DNA of 48,401 bases from Gammaproteobacteria bacterium (GTDB lineage: Bacteria; Pseudomonadota; Gammaproteobacteria; SG8-11). Of this stretch, positions 34,430-41,562 are shown in pieces (the stretch's first letter is position 1; each line of letters opens with the position of its first letter). A program made the translations under genes and the position numbers. The notes beneath the pieces were generated by a model. It did not search any database and was not told where the DNA came from. It saw only the letters and a program-made list of their open reading frames with translations. Location: NCBI GenBank assembly GCA_024641505.1, contig JAHECY010000222.1, positions 1-48,401 of the forward strand. Direction: 5' to 3'.

Positions 34430-34903
34430 CTATTCTTTTATCTGCTCGGAAAACTTTTCTACTTCGCTCTCATCAACACCTTGTTGTTCCATCTTGTTCA
34501 AGGCGTCATAGTTGGCTTGCTCGCTGTCACTGACCCGTGCCCTACCGTCTTCCCGTAATCCACGCGCGGCGGCGGCAGTCGAAGCGGATGAAGCGCGCCG
34601 GCGCACACTTTCTTTCTGCGCTTCGGTTTCCTCGCCTTTAATTACGGTAATGCGATCAAGCGGCGGATTTTCACTGACCAGCAGTTTGGAAATCCAACCG
34701 CTCTTGTCACCCGCCTTAACCTTGATCCAGTCCAGCTTCCGTTCCAGCACATTGACCTTGTCGCCCTTATTCAGTACCAGCACCACAGGATTCTTGAAAC
34801 CTGGCTCCGCATGCAATTTACCTTTTGTGCTTTTCACGTAAAGTTCCTCAGCTGCCACGGCACAGGAGAAACACAACAGCAATATAAACATTGTAATTTT
34901 CAT
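34430..34903 (-). CDS. Exported SH3-domain protein
   Basis: A 157-residue protein with a short Sec signal peptide (about 1-18, ILLLCFSCAVAA). Residues 19-80 form a bacterial SH3-like domain: EELYVKSTKGKLHAEPGF, VVLVLNKGDKVNVLER and DWIKVKAGDKSGWISKLLV. The remainder is charged, with an AS-rich stretch (ASSASTAAAARGL) and a C-terminal helical segment. Such SH3 domains bind cell wall peptides or other proteins in the periplasm. The gene lies in the same operon between the cyclase and the protease, so a supporting role in envelope quality control is possible. The ATG start is supported by the signal peptide. Confidence 0.83.
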   Translation of the reverse strand: MKITMFILLLCFSCAVAAEELYVKSTKGKLHAEPGFKNPVVLVLNKGDKVNVLERKLDWIKVKAGDKSGWISKLLVSENPPLDRITVIKGEETEAQKESVRRRASSASTAAAARGLREDGRARVSDSEQANYDALNKMEQQGVDESEVEKFSEQIKE

Positions 34904-34981
34904 GGTACACCTATGGTGTTATTTATCGTTCGCGTCATCACGGTTAATCGGCTGGGGTACCCTGGACTTTAATGGGTGTGA

Positions 34982-37165
34982 TCATTTGGTTTTCATGGTG
35001 AAAACACCGTCCCAACTGCTGTCGGGTTGATGGTTCTGATAGGTCTGACAACGTTCAATCATAAGGGACTGAATCTTGTCACTGGGTAATTGTTGATAAC
35101 AGCCGATGGCGGCATCCCATTGTCGATGTAAATAGTGATCAAAGCCCTGTTCGGTCACTGACACCACGAGCATGGCACGAGCCAGCTCTTCATCGTCCAC
35201 CAGATCACCGATCAGCAGTGGTGCGTAGATGCGTATAGGATGATGTTTGCCTTTGACTCGCACCAGATCCACGATCCGGCAGGGTATTTCATCGCGGATG
35301 TATTCATAGGTATACTCGGTAAACAGAATGGGGCACCCGTACTGTTTGGTCAAACCCTCCAGGCGCGAAGCCAGGTTCACATTATCGCCGATTACCGTAT
35401 ACTGCAGTTTTTTATCGGACCCGATATTCCCCAACACCACTTCGCCGCTGTTCAAGCCGATACCGATTTCCAACGGTTGGTAGCCCACGGCTTCCAATGT
35501 GGCATTGACTTCGGGCAGTATTGTCATCATGCGAATTGCCGCGTTCACCGCGTCACGGGCATGTGCTTTGGTACGAATCGGTGCCCCCCAAAAGGCCATA
35601 ATGGCATCGCCAATAAACTTATCGACCGTGCCATTGTGCGCATAGATGGCATCCGTCATTTTGGAAAAATAAATATTGAGCATTTCCACGACACGCTCGC
35701 CGCTCATGGTTTCTGATATCGTGGTAAAACTTCGAATATCCGAGAACAATATTGTGAGGTTTTCGCGGGTACCCACTTCCGCCTGCAGAAAATCGCCGTA
35801 TTTGTCCACCACTTCCGCCAATATCACCGGCGACACATATTGGGAAAGCACTTTGCGAACTTTACGTTTGTCCTTGCCTTCGGTGAAGGTCAGGTACATG
35901 TAAGCGCTACTCCAGGCGAGCACGATGCCCAGGGAGGGTGTCACCATTTCCAGCACCAGATTGCTGCCAAACAACCCATAGGCACTCAAATTATAGGTAA
36001 TGAATACCGCCGCCGGAATGATAATGCGCAGACTCAAAGCCGTGGTGAGAATGGTGCTGAAACAGGTGATTAGTACAAATAAAACACTAAACAAGTAGGT
36101 GGCGCCGGAGCCGATTTCCTGCAGAAAATCACCGTCGATGAGATTGCCGGCGGCCGAGGCGTGAATAAATACGCCAGCCGCGGACGGTGACATTGGGGTC
36201 GCTTTCAAATCGTAGATGGCCGCGGCATTGGCACCAATGTAGATAATCTTATTTTCCAGATCACGGAATAACTCCATTACACTTTCCGCATCACCCGCAT
36301 CGAAACGTCGTTTCGCGGACATTAGCCAACTGTAGGAGTAGGTGTTGAACTTTCCGTAGGGATTAACCAGATAGGTGCCTTGCTCCGAAACCGGTACATG
36401 TTTACCACCGACAAGCAATTCCCCGGATTCGAAGTCAATACTGTCAACCCCCTGCGCGCGCAGCGCGCCCGCCAGTGACAGAGCAGGGTAGAAAGCCCCC
36501 TGGAAGCGGTGTACCAGGTGAACCCGACGATAAATACCATCCACATCCGATGCGGCGTAGACAACGCCAATGCCCGGGGATGCTGCGTAAAGTGGTGTGA
36601 TCGGTAACATGATTTTGTCATGTTCATGATGTTTCGGCAGTCCCGACACAGCCGCCGACGTCATTACATTGTGGGCGTCTCGATTCAGGGCAAATCGGTT
36701 GACGAAATCCTCTGGAACCTGAACGCTGTTATCAACATCAGGAAAAACGTCTTTATCAAAATGCACCGCATGAAAAACAAAATCCGTGGCACTCGTTTCA
36801 TCCACCAGGGCTTGATCCTGATCATTCAGCTTGCCATCCCGGTCAGGATACTGCTTCTCGGTGAACAACACATCGAAAAGCAAAGCCTTGGGATTCGCAT
36901 TGGCCAAGAATTGTATTAGATCCGCATGCACCGAGCGCGGCCATGGCCAGCGGCCGGCAATATCATTCATGTATTGCAGGGAAGGTTCATCTATCATCAC
37001 AATCACGATATTGTTCGGCGCAGGCTTCTGCGCATTGAAGCTGCGCATGCGCCAATCCAAGGTGAGCCATTCCAGTCTTTGCAGCGCTCCGGCAAAATGC
37101 AGGGCGCCAGTGGCGGCCACCACCAGAACTGACAGCAACAGACTGACCATCAGGTTTTGTTTCAC
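34982..37165 (-). CDS. CHASE2-domain class III adenylate/guanylate cyclase
   Basis: About 727 residues from a GTG at 37165 preceded by GGAG at six bases; a TTG at 37198 would add eleven. After one N-terminal helix comes a periplasmic CHASE2 sensor (about 30-330): RLEWLTLDWRMRSF, DEPSLQYMNDIAGRWPW, then GAGVFIHASAAGNL. Three helices follow (about 335-420), and then the cyclase domain: LFSDIRSFTTISE (first metal aspartate), VDKFIGDAIMAFWGAPI (second), and VIGDNVNLASRLEGL. The key acidic residues are intact, so it should make cAMP (or cGMP) in the cytoplasm in answer to an unknown periplasmic signal. It is the first gene of the minus-strand operon and lies divergent from the Wsp-like operon. Confidence 0.92.
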   Translation of the reverse strand: MKQNLMVSLLLSVLVVAATGALHFAGALQRLEWLTLDWRMRSFNAQKPAPNNIVIVMIDEPSLQYMNDIAGRWPWPRSVHADLIQFLANANPKALLFDVLFTEKQYPDRDGKLNDQDQALVDETSATDFVFHAVHFDKDVFPDVDNSVQVPEDFVNRFALNRDAHNVMTSAAVSGLPKHHEHDKIMLPITPLYAASPGIGVVYAASDVDGIYRRVHLVHRFQGAFYPALSLAGALRAQGVDSIDFESGELLVGGKHVPVSEQGTYLVNPYGKFNTYSYSWLMSAKRRFDAGDAESVMELFRDLENKIIYIGANAAAIYDLKATPMSPSAAGVFIHASAAGNLIDGDFLQEIGSGATYLFSVLFVLITCFSTILTTALSLRIIIPAAVFITYNLSAYGLFGSNLVLEMVTPSLGIVLAWSSAYMYLTFTEGKDKRKVRKVLSQYVSPVILAEVVDKYGDFLQAEVGTRENLTILFSDIRSFTTISETMSGERVVEMLNIYFSKMTDAIYAHNGTVDKFIGDAIMAFWGAPIRTKAHARDAVNAAIRMMTILPEVNATLEAVGYQPLEIGIGLNSGEVVLGNIGSDKKLQYTVIGDNVNLASRLEGLTKQYGCPILFTEYTYEYIRDEIPCRIVDLVRVKGKHHPIRIYAPLLIGDLVDDEELARAMLVVSVTEQGFDHYLHRQWDAAIGCYQQLPSDKIQSLMIERCQTYQNHQPDSSWDGVFTMKTK

Positions 37166-37546
37166 TGTGGACTCCAAGCGCGAAGTAGATATGTGCAAGA
37201 AATATCGAGTGCGCAGGGAGGAACTTTAAATTACAGTAGACAGCCGCGTCTGGAGATTTGGAAATCGGTAGTTCGCGACAGTCGCGCACGTCCTTAAATT
37301 GTGGCTGGAGAACAGATACACTGGCTGTAAATCGCGCAGGCGGAACGCACACTTATTATTAAAAATAGTCCGCAACTTATTGTTTTATTTAACCATTTAC
37401 ATGTGACGCCGGTGCCGGGTCAAGCTGCGACTGCGGGTCGCCCACACTTATTCTATTATAATCATGCAGTTATACTTGAAATCTTATAATATGGTCTAGA
37501 CCAAACATATTCGTCTGGAAAGGTTTGTTTACGAGGATCGCTATCG
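37166..37546. other. Divergent intergenic region between cyclase and Wsp-like operons
   Basis: 381 bases with no credible gene. The right part is AT-rich and holds a TATAAT (37485-37490) and a perfect 12-bp palindrome (37492-37503), listed separately. Promoters for both operons should lie here. A clear -35 element is not visible. Confidence 0.55.
37485..37503 (+). promoter_or_regulatory. Candidate -10 box with adjacent 12-bp palindrome (operator?)
   Basis: TATAAT at 37485-37490 is followed one base later by TGGTCTAGACCA (37492-37503), a perfect 12-bp palindrome that would straddle the transcription start, 44 bases before the MCP ATG. No good -35 is seen, which suggests activator dependence. 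The site could bind a repressor or activator dimer. Confidence 0.4.
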
Positions 37547-39532
37547 ATGGAGTCTCCACAATCCAGCATGTTTAAATGGACGCTGCGCACCAAGGTCAAC
37601 TTGGTGGTGGGCATTAATCTTCTGCTGGTGCTTCTATTCGTCACCACCTATACCGTGCAACGGGAAACCAACCGTCTGCTGGAGCTGACGGAAACACAGA
37701 CCAAAGACTTGACCACCTTCTACTTCGACAGTCTCAACACCATGATGCTGACCGGCACCATGGACAAACGTAATATTCTCCGTAACAAGACTCTCGCCCG
37801 GCCCGAAGTAATCGAAGCGCGCGTCATTCGGGGCCAGCCTGTCATTCAACAATTCGGTCCGGGGTGGCCGGAAGAAGTCCCCCTTGACGATATGGATTCC
37901 CGAGCGCTTAAAGGCGAAAGCATTTCCCTGATCGAAACCCGGGGCGGCAAGCGGGTGTGGACCGCCATCACCCCTTTCAGGGCAACGGAAGAAACGCGTG
38001 GTGTGAACTGCCTCAATTGCCACAAGGTACCTTCTGGCAGTATCAATGGCGCCATCCGCATCAGCCTGAGTCTCGATAATGTAGACGCGGCCGTAAAAAA
38101 GGAAATGTGGACCACGATTTGGGCGAACTTTGGCATGTTCGCCGTCGGCCTGTTAATTGTTAACTTGTTGCTGCAGTATTGGTTTATCACTCCCTTGACG
38201 GGCTTGCTGGAAGTCATACGCAAACGCGGTGAGGGAGACATTCATATCCGCGCCCACGTCAAGAATCGGGATGAAATCGGAGACCTGGCCGCGGTCTTTA
38301 ATACCATGGCCGACAATGTCAATTTCACCACTGAACGCGAGCACAATGCCAATGAAGAACTTGCCCGCAAGGTACAAATTCTTCTGGATGTCATCAGCAA
38401 GGTAACGGAGGGGCATTACGATGTGCAGGTTGGATTTCACAGCTCCGATGCGATCGGTGAGCTGGCGGAAAATCTGCAGATTATGATTTCCTATATTAAA
38501 AATTCCATCGAGGAAAAAAAGGACGCGATGGAAATGTTACGCAAGAAAGTATCGCGCATTCTGCACGTCGTGGAACAGGCTACCAATGGCGACTTGACCG
38601 GCGAGATCAAGCTGACGGGTTCCGATGCAATTGGTCTACTGGCGGAAGGTGTTCAGGACATGATCACCAGCCTCAACACTTTGGTATCACAGGTGCAAAA
38701 ATCCGGTATTCAAGTGGCATCGTCAGCCACTGAAATCGCAGCTACCGCCAAACAGCAGGAGGCCACTATTTCCGAACAGGCGGCGACCACCAGCGAAATT
38801 GCCGTCACCGCCACGGAAATTTCCGCAACCGCCAAAGAACTGGAAAAAACCATGGATCAGGTGGCAGGCGTCGCTGAATCCACCACGGGTATTGCCGAGG
38901 AGGGCCAGGCAAGTCTCGCCAGAATGCAGACGACCATGAAACAGGTCGTCGACGCCGCCAGTGCCATTGCCAATAAACTTGAAGTTCTCAATGAAAAAGC
39001 CGCTAATATCGGTACTGTCGTCGACACTATCAATCGGGTGGCGGATCAAACGAACTTGTTGTCGCTCAATGCGGCTATCGAAGCCGAAAAAGCCGGTGAA
39101 TATGGCTATGGTTTTTCCGTGGTTGCCAAGGAAATACGTCGACTGGCGGACCAAACGGCAGTGGCGACACTGGACATCGAACAAATAGTCCGTGAAATGC
39201 AGAGCGCAGTATCCGCTGGCGTTATGAGCATGGAGAAATTTTCCGAACAGGTGCGTCATAGCGTGGAGAATGTAAATCAGGCAAGCGGGCAGCTTGGCAA
39301 GATCATCAATGGCGTACAGACCTTGACACCGCGGTTCGAAAGCGTTCACCAGAGCATGCATTTCCAGACCCAAGGCGCCCTGCAAATCAATAATGCGATG
39401 AATTCACTCAATGAATCCGCACACCAAACCGTCGAATCCCTGCAACAGTCCAATGCGGCTATCGACCATCTGAATGACGCAGCGCATAATTTGCAGCATG
39501 CGGTATCCATATTCAAAGTACGCAGGGATTGA
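37547..39532 (+). CDS. WspA-like methyl-accepting protein with a periplasmic heme c motif
   Basis: A 661-residue transducer with an ACGAGGA ribosome site. Helix 1 is about 16-36, the periplasmic sensor about 37-187, and helix 2 about 190-213. The sensor ends with GVNCLNCHK: C155-x-x-C158-H159, a c-type heme attachment site. The region looks like a DUF3365/Tll0287-type heme sensor. A HAMP domain follows (214-267), then two further HAMP-like modules (about 275-330 and 335-390), then a long methylation/signalling coiled coil. The tip (about 498-537), QTNLLSLNAAIEAEKAGEYG and AKEIRRLADQTAVATLDIEQ, matches WspA-class receptors. It heads a six-gene operon; by homology it controls CheA-REC and thus c-di-GMP synthesis. 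Confidence 0.92.
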   Translation: MESPQSSMFKWTLRTKVNLVVGINLLLVLLFVTTYTVQRETNRLLELTETQTKDLTTFYFDSLNTMMLTGTMDKRNILRNKTLARPEVIEARVIRGQPVIQQFGPGWPEEVPLDDMDSRALKGESISLIETRGGKRVWTAITPFRATEETRGVNCLNCHKVPSGSINGAIRISLSLDNVDAAVKKEMWTTIWANFGMFAVGLLIVNLLLQYWFITPLTGLLEVIRKRGEGDIHIRAHVKNRDEIGDLAAVFNTMADNVNFTTEREHNANEELARKVQILLDVISKVTEGHYDVQVGFHSSDAIGELAENLQIMISYIKNSIEEKKDAMEMLRKKVSRILHVVEQATNGDLTGEIKLTGSDAIGLLAEGVQDMITSLNTLVSQVQKSGIQVASSATEIAATAKQQEATISEQAATTSEIAVTATEISATAKELEKTMDQVAGVAESTTGIAEEGQASLARMQTTMKQVVDAASAIANKLEVLNEKAANIGTVVDTINRVADQTNLLSLNAAIEAEKAGEYGYGFSVVAKEIRRLADQTAVATLDIEQIVREMQSAVSAGVMSMEKFSEQVRHSVENVNQASGQLGKIINGVQTLTPRFESVHQSMHFQTQGALQINNAMNSLNESAHQTVESLQQSNAAIDHLNDAAHNLQHAVSIFKVRRD

Positions 39533-39573
39533 AGCCATAACATGAATCGCCTGGTGTCTATAGAGAGTAAACC

Positions 39574-40875
39574 GTGATGCAGAAAGATGCATGGCAGAAG
39601 ATTCAACAAACGCTGCAAAACGCCATCGGTTTGAATGTCAATGCGGTCGGGAAATCAAATCTCGATCGTGCGGTACATTTTCGCATGAAGCTGCTCAAAT
39701 TGCCCTCGATTGACGCATATGATAAATTTCTGCATACCTCCGCCGCGGAATTGACGGAACTGGTCGAGGAGGTCGTGGTACCGGAAACCTGGTTCTTCCG
39801 CAACCATGAATCATTTAGCGCCCTGTCGAGCATACTGCGCCCGCAATGGTTTGATTTTACCGCCCAGCATCCATTACGCATACTCAGCGTTCCGTGTTCC
39901 ACAGGCGAGGAACCCTACTCAATCGCCATGACACTTCACGATCTAGGGTTGCATCCCAGCGGTTATCATATTGACGCTGTCGATATCAGCGAACGTGCAT
40001 TAGCAAAGGCACGTGAAGGTTGCTATAACAAACACTCCTTTCGTCATAACGAAGGCGGCTTTCGTGAGCGATTTTTTACTGAGAGCGGTGACAACTACCT
40101 TATCAACGCCAAATTACGCCAATCCATAGATTTTCTGCAGGACAATCTGCTGGCGGCTAATTTCGGCTTGTTACGCGGTCATTATCATATTATTTTTTGC
40201 CGAAATCTGCTTATTTACTTCGATCGTGAAACTCAAACCAGGTCAGTGAATAAACTTTGCAACTTATTGCTATCGGATGGCACCCTGTTTCTCGGACATG
40301 CTGAAACCGGCGATTATGTTGGTACCACGCTGAAACGCCTGAAATATGCGCGGGCATTCGCTTATCAACCACGTACCGCCACGCAACCCGCACGGCAGCC
40401 TGCCACCCCAGCGGAAGCTGGCGTTATAAACAAGATGCCACCTTTGCCAATGCCAGCTGATCTTCAGCCAGCGTCGGTGATACCGCCAAATGATTCTGCA
40501 CCATCAATAACGCCGACCCCAGTTGCGGATCTACACATACCTGAGCAGGATTCGCCCGAACTTTCCCAAATCGCCCAGTGCGCTAACGAGGGCAATCTTA
40601 TCCAGGCGGAATTCATGTGCAATGATTACCTGTATCAACATGATACTCATGCACAGGCGTATTATCTGCTGGCTTTGATCTATCAAGCACAGGGGCGTCT
40701 TGAACTGGTCGAGGGTCTATATAGAAAAACGGTTTACCTTGATCCGGATCACTATGAAGCCCTGATTCATCTGGCGGAACACGCGGAGCGTCACAATGAC
40801 AAACATGTGGCCTCACAGTTGCGGGCGCGCTCCAGCCGGGTGCTGGCACGCCGCCGCAAGCAACGTCAAGGATAG
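39574..40875 (+). CDS. CheR-type chemoreceptor methyltransferase with TPR (WspC-like)
   Basis: A 433-residue protein. The CheR all-alpha N-terminal domain is followed by the SAM-binding domain: VPETWFFRNHESF, SVPCSTGEEPYSIAM (from V106), DAVDISERALAKAREGCY and IIFCRNLLIYFDRETQ. A proline-rich linker (about 265-320) leads to a C-terminal TPR region (about 342-425: ALIYQAQGRLELVEGLYRK, YLDPDHYEALIHLAEHA). CheR plus C-terminal TPRs is the WspC layout. It should methylate glutamates of the MCP coiled coil and counter the CheB-type esterase. It is followed by the CheW-type gene after 3 bases. No pentapeptide is seen at the MCP C-terminus, which is usual for WspA. Confidence 0.93.
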   Translation: MMQKDAWQKIQQTLQNAIGLNVNAVGKSNLDRAVHFRMKLLKLPSIDAYDKFLHTSAAELTELVEEVVVPETWFFRNHESFSALSSILRPQWFDFTAQHPLRILSVPCSTGEEPYSIAMTLHDLGLHPSGYHIDAVDISERALAKAREGCYNKHSFRHNEGGFRERFFTESGDNYLINAKLRQSIDFLQDNLLAANFGLLRGHYHIIFCRNLLIYFDRETQTRSVNKLCNLLLSDGTLFLGHAETGDYVGTTLKRLKYARAFAYQPRTATQPARQPATPAEAGVINKMPPLPMPADLQPASVIPPNDSAPSITPTPVADLHIPEQDSPELSQIAQCANEGNLIQAEFMCNDYLYQHDTHAQAYYLLALIYQAQGRLELVEGLYRKTVYLDPDHYEALIHLAEHAERHNDKHVASQLRARSSRVLARRRKQRQG

Positions 40876-40878
40876 TCG

Positions 40879-41562
40879 ATGCCGGATCAGAAGATAGTCA
40901 GTTGCTGGAACAGTATCGGTGTGTGGGGACGGGTACAGCCGCGCTGTGCATTATTGAAAGACATCATTCATTGCCGGAATTGTGAAAAATTCGTGGAAGC
41001 GGGCAGGGAGGTACTGAGTAAGCTACCAGCCCACAACCTCCACACCGATTGGACGACACAAATTGCCGAAGCCAAGGAGCGCCGAAACACCGAGCAAAAT
41101 TCGTTGCTAGTGTTCCGCATCGGCGCTTCATGGTTTGGGCTCAGTTGCGCAGTTCTTGACGAAGTCTGCGCACAACGCAGGATTCGCAGCATACCGAATG
41201 TGGATTCGCTCGTAGTCAAAGGACTGGTTAACATTTCCGGCAAGGTACAATTATGTTTTTCTCTCGGCCAATTATTCAAGATCGAAAAGTACACCGGTAC
41301 CCGGGAGCGGCGTAAAAGCCTCTACGACTCACTTATCGTCGCGGTTTGGAATGGCAGGAAATACGTATTTCCGGTCAACGAAATTCTTGGCATCTACAGC
41401 TATGGCAACCATGCGCTTACCCCGCTCGAGTCGCCCAAGGAAAACCCCGAAGCACGGTTTTTTTCCGGAAAACTTTTGATCGACACCTATACCATACATT
41501 TTCTTGACGCGGGCAGCGTATTCAGCGAATTTGACAGGGACATGAGTCACCATGCCGGATAG
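40879..41562 (+). CDS. CheW-type adaptor with N-terminal four-cysteine motif (WspD-like)
   Basis: A 227-residue adaptor. The first 40 residues contain C9-W-N-S-I-G-V, C23 and H31-C32-R-N-C35; the CWN.IG and HCRNC elements are typical of WspD-type CheW proteins, and the four cysteines could bind a metal or Fe-S centre. Residues 74-220 form a CheW domain (LLVFRIGASWFGLSCAVLDEV, IPNVDSLVVKGLVNISGKVQL, and later FLDAGSVF). It should couple the MCP to the CheA-type kinase. The operon has only this one CheW, while classic Wsp operons have two (WspB and WspD). Its end overlaps the kinase start by 11 bases. Confidence 0.9.
   Translation: MPDQKIVSCWNSIGVWGRVQPRCALLKDIIHCRNCEKFVEAGREVLSKLPAHNLHTDWTTQIAEAKERRNTEQNSLLVFRIGASWFGLSCAVLDEVCAQRRIRSIPNVDSLVVKGLVNISGKVQLCFSLGQLFKIEKYTGTRERRKSLYDSLIVAVWNGRKYVFPVNEILGIYSYGNHALTPLESPKENPEARFFSGKLLIDTYTIHFLDAGSVFSEFDRDMSHHAG

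Noticed and set aside
37462-37467. A -35 box for the MCP promoter at 17 bases before TATAAT
   Set aside because: The bases there (TCATGC-like) do not resemble TTGACA; only the -10 box is reported.
38723-39385. Minus-strand open frame opposite the MCP signalling domain
   Set aside because: It is an antisense shadow of the coiled-coil repeat codons; no ribosome site and low-complexity GG/F-rich sequence.
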